Both the position numbers and the translations under genes were made by a program. This document shows, piece after piece, positions 17,576 to 27,938 of a stretch of DNA of 64,000 bases (positions within the stretch are counted from its first letter, which is position 1; each line of letters starts with the position of its first letter). Origin of the DNA: an uncultured Candidatus Pelagibacter sp. (GTDB taxonomy: Bacteria; Pseudomonadota; Alphaproteobacteria; Pelagibacterales; Pelagibacteraceae); contig CAJQSW010000009.1 of assembly GCA_905616455.1 (NCBI GenBank), positions 1 to 64,000 on the forward strand, written 5' to 3'. The notes under the pieces were generated by a model that saw only the letters and a list, made by a program, of their open reading frames with translations, was not told the origin of the DNA and ran no database searches.

Positions 17576-18967
17576 TTAAATCGAACTTATACGAAACATA
17601 TTTTCAACCATATGTAAGAAATCTTTTTTGGCTAATAAGACAACAATATCCTCTTTTTTAAATATAAAATTAGACCTAGGTATAATTACCTTATCTTCTC
17701 TTAAGATTGCCCCAACACGTATTTCATCTGGTAAGTTCGAATTTTTTAATTCTTTATTAATCAACACAGAGGTATCAATTATTTCTGCTTCAATGATTTC
17801 ATATTCTCCATTTAAAATACTGTATGCGTTTTCTATTGAGCCTTTGTGAATGTGTTTCAATATACTAGACACTGTATTCATTCTTGGATCAATAAAGTCA
17901 TCAATTTTTAGGGAAGACTGAAGAAGGGAATAATTTGGTTTATTAATTAGCGCCATTGTTCTCTTGTCACTTAATTCACTGTTATCTTTTGCAAATTTTT
18001 CAACTAATACACTTATCATTAAATTATTTTCATCATCATTCGTGAGAGCTAATACTGTTTGCACTTCATCAATATTTGCTTCAATCAAAATTTCCTCGTC
18101 TAGCGCATCACCATTAATTACAATTGTATTATTAAGTTCACTTGCAATAAGTTCTGCTCTTTCTTTATTTTTTTCAATAATTTTTACTCTTGCAGAATCA
18201 AAGCTTTCTTCAAGATTCTTAGCTAGATGAAAACCAATATTTCCACCACCAATAATTAAAATTTTATTAGAAATTTTCTCATTATGACCAAATACTGTTA
18301 GCGTGTCTTTCATTTGAGAAGCATTAATTATAACGTAGGCCTTGTCATCCTGAAGCATAACATCATTTTTTTTTAACATAATAAATTTATCTTCTCTGAT
18401 AACACCCATTATATTTGAATCTAATTTAGGGAATTTTTTAGTAAGTTCTTTAAGTTTAATATCTTTTAGAGGACATTTTTCATTAATCAAAATTTCTATA
18501 AGTCTGATTTTATTATCAGCAAACGGAACATTATCTAGTGCTCCAGGAGCTTCTAGTTTTCTTTGTAACGATCTAGCTATTTCAATTTCTGGAGAAATTA
18601 TAACATCGATTGGTAAGTTTTCTTTGTTATATACTTTTGTAAATTTGGGATTTAAATAATCTTGAGACCTTATTCTTGCAATTTTTTTCTGAACATTAAA
18701 AATTGAAAATGCTATTTGACATATAAGCATATTAATTTCATCATTACGAGTTACTGCGATAATCATATCAGCATCAGAAGCATTTGCTTTTTCCAAAATT
18801 GATGGATAGGTTGCTTTACCGACAATAGATTTCACATCTAATGTGTCATCGATTTTTTGAATGTCCTCACTGGATTGATCAATTATTGTTATAGAATGAC
18901 CTTGTTCACTTAAAATTTTAGCAATGGTAAAACCAACTCTACCTGCTCCACAAATAATTATATTCAT
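17576..18967 (-). CDS. trkA: Trk potassium transporter peripheral NAD-binding protein
   Basis: This 463-residue cytoplasmic gating subunit has two tandem KTN (RCK) halves. The first begins MNIIICGAGRVGFTIAKILSEQGH and the second KILIIGGGNIGFHLAKNLEE (about 233), each a Rossmann GxGxxG site followed by a TrkA-C type domain. Length is typical. It is directly adjacent to ntrX (no gap) and four bases from trkH, so K+ uptake may follow NtrYX control. Confidence 0.95.
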   Translation of the reverse strand: MNIIICGAGRVGFTIAKILSEQGHSITIIDQSSEDIQKIDDTLDVKSIVGKATYPSILEKANASDADMIIAVTRNDEINMLICQIAFSIFNVQKKIARIRSQDYLNPKFTKVYNKENLPIDVIISPEIEIARSLQRKLEAPGALDNVPFADNKIRLIEILINEKCPLKDIKLKELTKKFPKLDSNIMGVIREDKFIMLKKNDVMLQDDKAYVIINASQMKDTLTVFGHNEKISNKILIIGGGNIGFHLAKNLEESFDSARVKIIEKNKERAELIASELNNTIVINGDALDEEILIEANIDEVQTVLALTNDDENNLMISVLVEKFAKDNSELSDKRTMALINKPNYSLLQSSLKIDDFIDPRMNTVSSILKHIHKGSIENAYSILNGEYEIIEAEIIDTSVLINKELKNSNLPDEIRVGAILREDKVIIPRSNFIFKKEDIVVLLAKKDFLHMVENMFRISSI

Positions 18968-20323
18968 TTAGTTTAATTCCTTAATACCTAGGCCTTTTAA
19001 TTTTCTATGTAAGGCAGATCTTTCCATTCCAATAAAATCAGCAGTTTTTGATATATTGCCATTAAATTTTTTTAATTGAGTAGTTAAATACTCCTTTTCA
19101 AAAATTTCTCTAGCTTCTTTTAATGGTATGGATAAAGAGTTTTCTATTGCATTATCATCTATATCTGAAGTTTTAAGAGATTCTTTAATTATATTTGAAA
19201 TTTTATCAGAACTATCAGGAGAAAGTATTGCAATTCTTTCAATTAAATTTCTTAACTCTCTGACATTACCTGGCCAATCATAATTAAGTAGATAATTATT
19301 ATTGGTATCAATATTCATCTTCTTTAAATTGTAATTTTTTGAAACTTTTTCTGAAAAATATTCAACCAACAAAGGTACATCAGAAATTCTATTTTTAAGA
19401 GGCTCTATATTTATCTCAAATACGTTTAGTCTATGGTATAGATCTTCTCTAAAATTTCCATTTTCAATTTCTTTTTTAATATTTTTACTTGATGAGCATA
19501 TAATTCTGACATCAACATTTATATCATTATTGCCATTAATTCTCTTAAATTTTTGATCTATTAAAACACGTAAAATTTTAGATTGTGTATCAAGAGGAAT
19601 TTCTGAGATTTCATCTATTAAAAGAATTCCTCCTGAAGATTTCTCTAAAGCTCCATATGAAATTGATCCATTACTTTTCTCTTCTCCAAATAATTCAAGT
19701 TCGTATTTTTCTATATCTAATAACGCACCATTCAAAACTACAAAGGGTTTCTTCTGTCTTTTAGATTCTTTATGTATTTTTCTTGCAATTAATTCTTTGC
19801 CAGAACCAGTTGGACCATTAATAAAAATTCTACTGTCAGAAATTGAAAATTTATTTATTTGATTTTTTATATTTTTAATATTTTCACTATCTCCAATTAG
19901 TTCGTAGGAATAAAAAAGCTTACTCTCAAATTCTTTATTTTCATTTTTTAAGTTAATATTTTCAACAGCGCGGTGAACAAAATTTAATAATCTTTCTTGA
20001 TTAAATGGTTTTTCAATAAACTCAAAAGCTCCAGCTTTAAGAGCTTTGATTGCCATTTCAACATTAGCATGACCTGTTATTATAATTACTGGAATATTTT
20101 TATCTTTTGTTTTTATATGTGAAAGAAGTTCTAAGCCATCGTTATCACCTTTGTCTAACTTAACATCAATAATCGCAACATCTGGAAGTTTTTTATCAAT
20201 TTCTTTTAGCGCCTGACTATAATTGGTCGCTAATCTTGTTTTGTATCCCGCATCATTAATCAGATCATTAATAATATTTCTTATGTCAGCATTATCATCA
20301 ATAATTAATATTTCTTTACTCAT
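18968..20323 (-). CDS. ntrX: Response regulator NtrX
   Basis: This 451-residue regulator is paired with NtrY. The receiver domain (1-120) has acidic D9, D10, phospho-acceptor D53 in AIIDVKLDKG and K109. The AAA+ domain has Walker A GPTGSGKELIARK and LLIDEISEIP; the C terminus has a Fis-type HTH, NISKTADFIGMERSALHRKL. The sigma-54 contact motif GAFTGA is not seen where expected; EKSNGSISYGALEK is there instead. That suggests it does not act as a classic sigma-54 activator. Confidence 0.95.
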   Translation of the reverse strand: MSKEILIIDDNADIRNIINDLINDAGYKTRLATNYSQALKEIDKKLPDVAIIDVKLDKGDNDGLELLSHIKTKDKNIPVIIITGHANVEMAIKALKAGAFEFIEKPFNQERLLNFVHRAVENINLKNENKEFESKLFYSYELIGDSENIKNIKNQINKFSISDSRIFINGPTGSGKELIARKIHKESKRQKKPFVVLNGALLDIEKYELELFGEEKSNGSISYGALEKSSGGILLIDEISEIPLDTQSKILRVLIDQKFKRINGNNDINVDVRIICSSSKNIKKEIENGNFREDLYHRLNVFEINIEPLKNRISDVPLLVEYFSEKVSKNYNLKKMNIDTNNNYLLNYDWPGNVRELRNLIERIAILSPDSSDKISNIIKESLKTSDIDDNAIENSLSIPLKEAREIFEKEYLTTQLKKFNGNISKTADFIGMERSALHRKLKGLGIKELN

Positions 20324-22101
20324 TTTATAAATCTAATTATTATTTTAGCTCCATCTTCAATTGTTATAAATTCAATTGATCCATTATGGTCATTTATTAT
20401 TTTATTAACTATAGCCAAACCTAAACCTGTACCCTTTTCTTTCGTTGTAAAATATGGGTTTAAAAGATCCTTTATATTATCCTTAAAAGTTCCAAAACCT
20501 AAACCATTATCTATAATTATAAAATCAATATCAGACATAGTAACATTTAAAAAAATGTCAATTTTACCTTTAAAACTTATATTATTTGATCTTTTTTCCT
20601 GAATACTCTCAATGGAGTTTTTAATCATATTGAAGAAAACTCTACTTAATTGTTCATTATCTGAATTAAGAATTACTTCATCCATATTAACATTAAAATT
20701 AATTGAAATGTTTCTATCTAGTTCTTTTATAAAATTAATGTTCTCTTTTATCAAGGATACCAAGTCATTATCTTTTAGTATTGGTTTAGGCATTCTTGCA
20801 AAATCAGAAAATTCATTTACTAAATTTTCAATTTGTTTTATTTGTTTTCCTATAATTTTTAAACTTTTAGTAAAATCATCTTTTTGTTCAATTTCCATTT
20901 TATCGGTGTACTTGCTTTTTAATCGATCTATAGTTAATTGAATTGGTGTAAGTGGATTTTTAATTTCATGAGCTAATTTTCTAGCTAGATTTTCCCAAGC
21001 TTCGTGTCTTTCATTAATAATTAATTTATTTTGTTGAACTCTCAATTGATTTGCCATTAAATTAAAGTTTTTATTAAGAAGCTCCATATCTTTATCAGCT
21101 TTAATTTCTGGAACTTTTGTATTCAAATAACCCTTACCTATATTTGAAGAGGCAATTATTAAATTATTAATCGATTTAAAAAACCTTGATGAAAACCTTA
21201 TAGCTATAGATATGGATAAAAATAATAGTAGAGAGACTATGACAAGATAAATAAAGACAAAAGAAATCTTAATTCCAGTTTGTTTATTTAAAACTGTATA
21301 ATAAAAATTAAGTGCCTCTTGGGACTCTAATAGGTATTGAGAAATTTTTTCATCTAAATATTTTGCTATATATAAATACTTACCTTCAAAATTTTCTAAT
21401 TTCATAATTGATGCTGTTTGATTTTTATAAGCATTGAGAATTTTCAGTGGTCTTTTGTCATTTAAAACCATTTCAAGAGCTTCTTGTAAGGGTGGTCTGT
21501 ATAACGATGCATCTTTTAATGTCGTTAAATAAAGAGTTCCATCTGATTCAATAATATGAACTTCATCGATGTTTCTTATTAATTTTTGAGTATTCAGAAA
21601 GCTTTTAAATTGATTGGTATTTGTTTTTAAAAAATTAATACTTTTGTTTAAATCGAACGCAATTAGTATAATTTCAGATTGAGTCTTGGTTCTTGCTTCT
21701 TCGGTATAACTTTTTGCAATTTCATAAGAGTTATTAACTGCTGTTGTAATTTTTTTATCTAAATATTTATCGAGAGCAAAAGATAATAAAAACAAAGAGA
21801 ATAAGGAAATTAATATTGATGGTATTAATGTGAATAAAGCAAAAAAAGTTATATATTTTATATTGGCTTTTGAGCCACTAACATCTACATCAATTCTCAA
21901 TGAAATACTCACCTCCCTAAAGATCATATAAAAAAGTACTAACAATAAAGCTATATTTCCTGTTAGAAGGAATTGCAGGCTCTGATCTGTTAATTTAAGA
22001 AAACTTTTATCTATAAAGGTTAAAAAAGTTACAATACCTAATAATAGTGTAATTAAAAATATCAATCCAATAAAAATATTTTTTTTGATAAAATTGATCA
22101 T
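20320..22101 (-). CDS. ntrY: Sensor histidine kinase NtrY
   Basis: This 593-residue membrane kinase phosphorylates NtrX. Helices near the N terminus (about 10-30, 40-60, 84-110) and one near 280-300 frame an extracytoplasmic sensor region. Then come a HAMP-like linker, the H-box WENLARKLAHEIKNPLTPIQ and an ATPase domain with NMIKNSIESIQ, DNGLGFGTF and TTKEKGTGLGLAIVNK. The stop overlaps the ntrX start by four bases (ATGA). The signal is unknown; nitrogen or redox status is proposed in other alphaproteobacteria. Confidence 0.95.
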   Translation of the reverse strand: MINFIKKNIFIGLIFLITLLLGIVTFLTFIDKSFLKLTDQSLQFLLTGNIALLLVLFYMIFREVSISLRIDVDVSGSKANIKYITFFALFTLIPSILISLFSLFLLSFALDKYLDKKITTAVNNSYEIAKSYTEEARTKTQSEIILIAFDLNKSINFLKTNTNQFKSFLNTQKLIRNIDEVHIIESDGTLYLTTLKDASLYRPPLQEALEMVLNDKRPLKILNAYKNQTASIMKLENFEGKYLYIAKYLDEKISQYLLESQEALNFYYTVLNKQTGIKISFVFIYLVIVSLLLFLSISIAIRFSSRFFKSINNLIIASSNIGKGYLNTKVPEIKADKDMELLNKNFNLMANQLRVQQNKLIINERHEAWENLARKLAHEIKNPLTPIQLTIDRLKSKYTDKMEIEQKDDFTKSLKIIGKQIKQIENLVNEFSDFARMPKPILKDNDLVSLIKENINFIKELDRNISINFNVNMDEVILNSDNEQLSRVFFNMIKNSIESIQEKRSNNISFKGKIDIFLNVTMSDIDFIIIDNGLGFGTFKDNIKDLLNPYFTTKEKGTGLGLAIVNKIINDHNGSIEFITIEDGAKIIIRFIK

Positions 22102-22134
22102 TATGAGATAAATAGATTAATAAATATTTTTATC

Positions 22135-23250
22135 ATGAATAGTTGTTTTATAATACTTGCTGGCGGAGAAAGTAAAAGATTTAATTCTAAAATACCTAAG
22201 CCATATCATCTATATAAAAATAAACCTTTAATATTACACTCAATTGATAAGGCTAAAAGTTATGATAAATTTAGTAAAATTATTCTAGTTATTAATAAAA
22301 AACATAAATTCTATATTAACAAACTCAAAATTAAAAATGTCGAGATTATTATGGGGGGAAAGACTAGAGCTGAATCGGCATACAGGGCTTTACATAAGAT
22401 TAAGAGCTACAACATTAAGAATGTATTAATTCACGATGCAGCAAGGCCTAATTTTTCTTTAAAACTTTTAGATAGATTACATAAAGAGCTCAAATTAAAT
22501 GATTGTGTTATACCTGCTATTCAAACAACAGATAGTATTAAACAAAAATCTTTAGATATAGTTACAAATTTAAAAAGAAAAAACATTTATTTAATACAAA
22601 CGCCCCAGGCGTTTAATTATAAAGAAATATATGCACTTCAAAATAATAGGGGTATTGAGGTCACTGATGATGCAAATTTATTTGTGAAAGCTGGTAAAAA
22701 AATAAAAATTATCAAAGGTGAAATAAATAATAACAAAATTACAATAAGTTCAGATATCAAAGCTAATAATACTATTAAATATGGTCTAGGTTTTGATGTA
22801 CATAAGTTGGTACCTAATAAAAAACTTTACTTAGGTGGAATTGTAGTACCTTCTCCACTTGGTACGTTGGGTCATTCTGACGGTGATCCAGTTTTACATG
22901 CTGTAACAGATGCAATTCTCGGTGCATGCAAAATGGGAGATATTGGTGAAAAATTTTCAGATAAGAATAAAAAGTTTAAAAATATTAGATCAACTATTTT
23001 ATTATCTAAGGTTATTGAACAAATAGAAATCAAAAACTTTATGATTAATAATATAGATATAAATATTATTACTCAAAGACCTAAAATACAGAAATATAAA
23101 AAAAAGATCACAAATTGTATAGCAAAGATTTGTAAGATTTCTTCTTCACAAATTAATATAAAAGGTAAAACTACTGAAAAACTAGGTGTAATTGGCAAAG
23201 AAAAAGCTATAGCTTGTGAGGTAATCGCTTCAGTAATTAAATATGATTAA
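22135..23250 (+). CDS. ispDF: Bifunctional IspD/IspF (MEP pathway)
   Basis: This 371-residue fusion catalyses two isoprenoid-precursor steps. The N-terminal IspD cytidylyltransferase (about 1-215) has IILAGGESKRFNSKIPKPY and NVLIHDAARPNFS; the C-terminal IspF domain (about 217-371) starts YGLGFDVHKLV and has GHSDGDPVLHAVTDAILGA. Only 33 bases separate it from the divergent ntrY. The dxr gene for the same pathway is at 45060-46226. The stop overlaps pgpA by eight bases. Confidence 0.96.
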   Translation: MNSCFIILAGGESKRFNSKIPKPYHLYKNKPLILHSIDKAKSYDKFSKIILVINKKHKFYINKLKIKNVEIIMGGKTRAESAYRALHKIKSYNIKNVLIHDAARPNFSLKLLDRLHKELKLNDCVIPAIQTTDSIKQKSLDIVTNLKRKNIYLIQTPQAFNYKEIYALQNNRGIEVTDDANLFVKAGKKIKIIKGEINNNKITISSDIKANNTIKYGLGFDVHKLVPNKKLYLGGIVVPSPLGTLGHSDGDPVLHAVTDAILGACKMGDIGEKFSDKNKKFKNIRSTILLSKVIEQIEIKNFMINNIDINIITQRPKIQKYKKKITNCIAKICKISSSQINIKGKTTEKLGVIGKEKAIACEVIASVIKYD

Positions 23251-23746
23251 AATTTTTAACTCATTATTTGTAACTATGCTTGGTCTTGGCAGAATAAAGT
23301 TTATGCCTGGCACAATTGGATCACTTGCTACAACTGTTTTTCTTTTTTATTTATTTCATTCACTTAACGTCCCATCAAATTTTATTTTGATAGGATTAAT
23401 AATTATTTTTATTTATTCTTTTTACGCAGTTTCATCACATATTGAAGGTAGTAAAAATAAAGACCCTGGAGAAATTGTTATTGATGAGTTTTTAGGTCAA
23501 TCTATACCTATTTATCTCTATGAGATATCCCACGGAACAACCAAAGAAAATAATGAAGCTATCATTTATTATGCTTTGTTTTTTATATTATTTAGATATT
23601 TCGATATTATGAAGCCTTTTCCAGTAAACTTCTTTGATAAAAACTTTAAAAATAGCTTTGGAGTGATAATGGATGACATTTGTGCTGGGCTTTATGTTGT
23701 TCTTACTGTTGTTTGCTTCATGATTGTTAAAAGCTATGTCTTATAA
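23243..23746 (+). CDS. pgpA: Phosphatidylglycerophosphatase A
   Basis: This 167-residue membrane phosphatase forms phosphatidylglycerol from PGP. Seen are GLGRIKFMPGTIGSLATT near the N terminus, the acidic DPGEIVIDEFLGQ motif around 73, a FRYFDIMKPFPV block and the GVIMDDICAGLYV segment, all PgpA family features. It overlaps ispDF by eight bases and shares a TAATG junction with the next gene, so the three appear to be one operon. Confidence 0.93.
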   Translation: MIKIFNSLFVTMLGLGRIKFMPGTIGSLATTVFLFYLFHSLNVPSNFILIGLIIIFIYSFYAVSSHIEGSKNKDPGEIVIDEFLGQSIPIYLYEISHGTTKENNEAIIYYALFFILFRYFDIMKPFPVNFFDKNFKNSFGVIMDDICAGLYVVLTVVCFMIVKSYVL

Positions 23747-24216
23747 TGAAAAATTTAGCTATTAAGGTTGTTAAAAAACTAACAGAAAAAAAACTTAAAA
23801 TTTCATTTGCTGAATCCTGTACTGGTGGAATGCTATCTAGCACAATAACATCAATAAATGGCTCTTCTAAAGTATTTAATCTAGGGTTAATTACCTATTC
23901 AAATAAAACAAAGATAGATATTCTCAAGGTTCCAAGAGGAATTATCAACAAGTATGGTGCAGTTAGTAATGAATGTTGTTTATCAATGGTTAAAAATTTA
24001 AGTAGAATTAGTAAAGCAAATATATCAGTATCCATTACTGGCATTGCAGGTCCCAATGGTGGGACAAAATTAAAACCAGTTGGATTGGTTTATATTGGTA
24101 TTAAAATAGGAAAAAAAATTGTTATTCAAAAAAATTTATTTGAAAATAAAAATAGAATTTTTATTCAAAAAGCTACTACTAATAAGGTTTTAAAGACTGT
24201 ATTAGCTCTTAAATAA
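23746..24216 (+). CDS. pncC: CinA C-terminal domain protein, NMN amidase type
   Basis: This 156-residue stand-alone CinA-C domain probably deamidates nicotinamide mononucleotide (pyridine nucleotide recycling). Motifs are ISFAESCTGGMLSSTITSI, FNLGLITYSNKTKI, YGAVSNECCLSMV and VSITGIAGPNGGT, as in PncC. The N-terminal CinA domain is absent. The last 15 bases overlap the convergent gene on the other strand. Activity is inferred from family. Confidence 0.9.
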   Translation: MKNLAIKVVKKLTEKKLKISFAESCTGGMLSSTITSINGSSKVFNLGLITYSNKTKIDILKVPRGIINKYGAVSNECCLSMVKNLSRISKANISVSITGIAGPNGGTKLKPVGLVYIGIKIGKKIVIQKNLFENKNRIFIQKATTNKVLKTVLALK

Positions 24217-24648
24217 TTGATCTGCCCTCTCTTGAAAGGCATCAGCAATTTTGTTTAATCCATATTGAAAAGAAGTTGTCATCAAAATATTAAGAAATTT
24301 ATTTTTTATTTCGAAATCTACGACGAAATAAATTTCTGTTCCTTCTTTATGATCTTCAAAAGTCCACTTATTATCCAGATGTTTAAGGGGACCGTCTATA
24401 TTAGTTACATAAATAGAATTTTTTTTTTTATTTAATTTTACAGCGCTTTTATAAGTATCCTTGAAGAGCCCTTTACCAATTGTTAGATCTGCAATGATAT
24501 TAATAAAATCTTTTGTTTCTTTCTTTTCATGTATTTTTGCATCAATACAATATGGTACAAAAGATGGATATTTTTCTATATCTAAAACTAAATCAATAAG
24601 TTGATTCTTATCACATTTCATTAAGCGCTTAACTGAAGCTTTGGGCAT
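24202..24648 (-). CDS. COQ10/RatA-type START-domain protein
   Basis: This 148-residue protein has the polyketide-cyclase/START fold of the COQ10 family, thought to bind ubiquinone or lipid. The N terminus LMKCDKNQLIDLVLDIEKYPSFVPYC and late FKDTYKSAVKLN, with the closing GLNKIADAFQERAD, match the family. It starts by a one-base overlap with the lipA stop, a pairing conserved in alphaproteobacteria. A toxin role (RatA) is less likely than a quinone-related one. Confidence 0.88.
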   Translation of the reverse strand: MPKASVKRLMKCDKNQLIDLVLDIEKYPSFVPYCIDAKIHEKKETKDFINIIADLTIGKGLFKDTYKSAVKLNKKKNSIYVTNIDGPLKHLDNKWTFEDHKEGTEIYFVVDFEIKNKFLNILMTTSFQYGLNKIADAFQERADQLFKS

Positions 24649-25565
24649 TAATTATTAAATCTGTTTTTCTGTAATTGTGCAAAATCTTCGTCTGCATGAT
24701 ATGATGATCTAGTTAAAGGTGTCGAAGAAACTAATAAAAAACCTTTTGATTTTGCAATAGTTTCTAATTCTTTAAATTCACTTGGATGATAATAGCGATC
24801 TAACGGATGGTGTCTTACAGAAGGCTGCAAATACTGTCCAATAGTTAGAAAGTCAACATCTGCTGCCTTTAAATCATCCATCACTTGAACAATTTCATCT
24901 TTTGTTTCACCTAAACCAACCATTAAACCAGATTTAGTAAAAACGTTTTTATTAAAAAGTTTTGCATTTTTTAAAAGTTCTAAAGATGAAAAATATCTAG
25001 AGCCAGGTCTTACCTTTAAATAAAGTCTTGGCACTGTTTCAATGTTGTGATTAAAAACATCTGGGTTAGCTTCTAGTACTTTTTTATAAGCCTCACCTTT
25101 TCTAAGAAAATCAGGTGTTAAAACTTCAATAGATGTAGTTGGATTTTTTTTTCTAGTTTGATTAATAACTTCATAAAAATGTTTTGATCCACCATCCTCT
25201 AAATCATCTCTGTCGACTGAAGTTATAACAACATGTTTAAGGTTGAGTTTAAAAACCGCATCAGCAATTTTAACTGCTTCTGATGGGTCCAATCTTCCTG
25301 GTTTACCAGTTTTAACATCACAAAATGCACATGCTCTGGTGCAAGTATCACCCATGATCATAAAGGTAGCATGTCTCTTACTCCAACATTCTGTAATATT
25401 TGGGCAGTTAGCTTCCTGACAAACGGTTACTAAATTATTGTTATTAACAATTGTTTTGGTTAAAAAAAATTCTTTACTATTAATAAGTTTTGATCTGATC
25501 CAATCAGGTTTTTTTTTAATTGGATTTATAGGTTTGTTAACTTTTTCTGGATGTCTAATTGTCAT
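24648..25565 (-). CDS. lipA: Lipoyl synthase
   Basis: This 305-residue radical-SAM enzyme inserts two sulfurs into octanoyl groups. The auxiliary cluster motif is [13 protein letters not shown] (C-x4-C-x5-C) and the SAM cluster is CTRACAFC (C-x3-C-x2-C). [13 protein letters not shown] and the C-terminal [10 protein letters not shown] are typical. The start overlaps the ftsB stop by 11 bases. In many alphaproteobacteria pdhABC-lpd lie between ftsB and lipA; none is here. Confidence 0.97.
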   Translation of the reverse strand: MTIRHPEKVNKPINPIKKKPDWIRSKLINSKEFFLTKTIVNNNNLVTVCQEANCPNITECWSKRHATFMIMGDTCTRACAFCDVKTGKPGRLDPSEAVKIADAVFKLNLKHVVITSVDRDDLEDGGSKHFYEVINQTRKKNPTTSIEVLTPDFLRKGEAYKKVLEANPDVFNHNIETVPRLYLKVRPGSRYFSSLELLKNAKLFNKNVFTKSGLMVGLGETKDEIVQVMDDLKAADVDFLTIGQYLQPSVRHHPLDRYYHPSEFKELETIAKSKGFLLVSSTPLTRSSYHADEDFAQLQKNRFNN

Positions 25566-25857
25566 TTTTCTTAATTATATAGAGGGTCTCATCTTCTTTG
25601 CCAAACAAAAACTTTTCTCTAATTAATGTCTCTACATAATCTAGATCTAGTTTGTCACTTAACAAAGAATTTTTGAATTCAAGGTCTTTAATTTTGCTTG
25701 CCAGATCAGCTTCTTCATTCTGCAGGTTAATTAAGTACTCTTTTTTTATAAAATAAGAAAAAAGACCTCTCTCTCCTTCAAGAAGATTAAAGAAAAAATA
25801 AAGTATTAAAAAAGTAGAAATTAATAAAAAGTAATTTTTTTTAATTTTATTTAACAT
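25555..25857 (-). CDS. ftsB: Septum formation initiator FtsB/DivIC family
   Basis: This 100-residue protein has a short N-terminal cytoplasmic part, one membrane helix (about 10-26, [18 protein letters not shown]) and a coiled coil (about 40-75) ending in the [21 protein letters not shown] block common to FtsB-like proteins. It probably helps organise the divisome. It follows eno by no gap (starts at the base after the eno stop), the usual eno-ftsB pairing. Confidence 0.87.
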   Translation of the reverse strand: MLNKIKKNYFLLISTFLILYFFFNLLEGERGLFSYFIKKEYLINLQNEEADLASKIKDLEFKNSLLSDKLDLDYVETLIREKFLFGKEDETLYIIKKNDN

Positions 25858-27113
25858 TAATAAATTTTATTCATTTTTGCTTTTTTTCCTAATTCCTCTT
25901 CAATCCTTAGTAATTGATTGTATTTTGCAACTCTTTCGGATCTGGCTAAAGAGCCCGTTTTAATTTGATTTGAGTTTGTACCCACAGCAAGGTCAGCAAT
26001 AAAAGTATCTTCGCTATCACCAGATCTATGAGAAATTATTGTTTTATAACCAACAATCTGAGCAAACTTAATAACTTCGAGTGTTTCTGAGACTGTACCA
26101 ATTTGGTTAAGTTTAATTAATATTGAATTTGAGGAAATATTTAAAAAACCCTTTTTAAGTCTTTCTAAATTAGTAACATAAAGATCATCACCAACAATTT
26201 GTACATTTTTTAACGTGTTAGTTAAATTACTCCATGATGCCCAATCATTTTCTCCAAATGGATCTTCGATAGATTTAATCTTATATTTATTTATTATTTT
26301 TTGATACTTTTTAATTGATTGATCTACAGAAATAAATTTTTTTGAATGAATCGAATATTTACCCTTTTTAAATAGTTCATTTGCAGCAATATCTAAACAG
26401 ATTGAAACATCTTTACCATTCTTAAAGCCAGATTTATTAATAGCTGCTACAATCAAGTCTAGAGCTTTTTCATTACTATCAATCATTGGGGCAAACCCTC
26501 CCTCATCACCTACGGAGGTCGATAAGCCTTTGCCTTTAATTAAATCCTTTAATTTATTAATTACAACAAAACAAATTCTCATGGCTTCAGAAAAACTTTT
26601 GGCTTTATCTGGTCTAATCATGAATTCTTGGATTCTTAAACCGTTATTCGCATGAGCCCCACCATTTATAATATTCATTAGAGGATAAGGTAATTTATAA
26701 TTATTTTTTACTAAAAATGTTTTGTATAAAGGTACATTCTTAATTTTTGCTGAGAGTTTTTTGGCAGCCATAGATACTGCTAAAATAGCATTTGCACCTA
26801 AATTTTTTTTTTGCTTTGTACCATCAAGGTTAATTAAAGTTGTATCTATTCGTGTTTGATCATGAATATTTGTACCACTTAGTGTTTTTGAAATTTTAGT
26901 ATTAACTAAGTTAATAGCGCTTAAAACACTTCTACCTAAATATTTTCTATCATTTTTATCTCTTTTTTCAAATGCTTCATATGTTCCTGTTGACGCTCCG
27001 GATGGACAAATAGCAGAAGCGCTTAAATTTTTTGCATAAACTTCTGCTTCAATTGTTGGGTTACCTCTACTGTCAAAAACTTGACGTGCTCTTATCTTTA
27101 AAATTTTACTCAT
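25857..27113 (-). CDS. eno: Enolase
   Basis: This 418-residue glycolytic enzyme interconverts 2-phosphoglycerate and PEP. It shows IRARQVFDSRGNPTIEAEV, GASTGTYEAFEKRD, EDPFGENDW, GDDLYVTN and SHRSGDSEDTFIADLAVG, all active-site segments. Length is normal for the family. It is directly downstream of kdsA and upstream of ftsB on the minus strand, and PEP made here is also a KdsA substrate. Confidence 0.98.
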   Translation of the reverse strand: MSKILKIRARQVFDSRGNPTIEAEVYAKNLSASAICPSGASTGTYEAFEKRDKNDRKYLGRSVLSAINLVNTKISKTLSGTNIHDQTRIDTTLINLDGTKQKKNLGANAILAVSMAAKKLSAKIKNVPLYKTFLVKNNYKLPYPLMNIINGGAHANNGLRIQEFMIRPDKAKSFSEAMRICFVVINKLKDLIKGKGLSTSVGDEGGFAPMIDSNEKALDLIVAAINKSGFKNGKDVSICLDIAANELFKKGKYSIHSKKFISVDQSIKKYQKIINKYKIKSIEDPFGENDWASWSNLTNTLKNVQIVGDDLYVTNLERLKKGFLNISSNSILIKLNQIGTVSETLEVIKFAQIVGYKTIISHRSGDSEDTFIADLAVGTNSNQIKTGSLARSERVAKYNQLLRIEEELGKKAKMNKIY

Positions 27114-27938
27114 TTATTTTTTGATTAAATTATCAATTTCAAAAAGTTGAGATAGTAATTTTTCTAATTTATCTAAAGGAACCATATTAGGTCCATCAGA
27201 AGGAGCGTTATCTGGATCTTGATGGGTTTCAATAAAAACGCCTGCTACACCAACAGCAACAGCTGCTCTTGCCAAATATTCTACAAATTCTCTTTGTCCA
27301 CCACTCGTCTCACCCAATCCGCCAGGTTGTTGTACTGAATGTGTGGCATCAAAAATGACAGGGTAACCATTTTTTGCCATTATGGGTAAAGATCTCATAT
27401 CAGAGACTAAAGTGTTATAACCAAAGCATGCTCCTCTTTCTGTCACTAAAATATTATTATTACCGGAGTCGGCAATTTTTTTAGTAACGTTAACCATATC
27501 CCACGGGGCAAGAAATTGCCCTTTTTTGACATTAATAACCTTTCCTGTTTTAGCAGCAGCAATCAACAAGTCTGTTTGTCTACATAGAAATGCTGGTATT
27601 TGTAATACATCAGCGTGCGGTGCCACTAATGAACACTGTTCTGCATTATGTATGTCTGTTAATATAGGAATATTAAATTCTTTTTTAATTTTATCAAAAA
27701 TTGGTAAAGACTGTTCAAGACCAGCACCTCTTTTTCCTTTTAAGCTGGTTCTGTTCGCTTTATCAAAAGAGGTTTTGTAAATTAGCCCCATATTAAACTT
27801 AGAGGTGATTTCTTTAATTTGACCTGCCATATCCATAGCATGTTGTTCAGTCTCAAGCTGACATGGTCCAGCAATAATAAAAATCTTATTATTATTTGAA
27901 ATTTCTATATTTCCACAATTAACTTTTATGTTTTTCAT
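27114..27938 (-). CDS. kdsA: 3-deoxy-D-manno-octulosonate-8-phosphate synthase
   Basis: This 274-residue enzyme condenses PEP with arabinose-5-phosphate for Kdo, an LPS core sugar. Seen are [49 protein letters not shown] segment [14 protein letters not shown], and [20 protein letters not shown]. It starts at a one-base overlap with the pyrG stop. It is consistent with the lipid A genes elsewhere in the window, implying a Kdo-bearing LPS. Confidence 0.97.
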   Translation of the reverse strand: MKNIKVNCGNIEISNNNKIFIIAGPCQLETEQHAMDMAGQIKEITSKFNMGLIYKTSFDKANRTSLKGKRGAGLEQSLPIFDKIKKEFNIPILTDIHNAEQCSLVAPHADVLQIPAFLCRQTDLLIAAAKTGKVINVKKGQFLAPWDMVNVTKKIADSGNNNILVTERGACFGYNTLVSDMRSLPIMAKNGYPVIFDATHSVQQPGGLGETSGGQREFVEYLARAAVAVGVAGVFIETHQDPDNAPSDGPNMVPLDKLEKLLSQLFEIDNLIKK

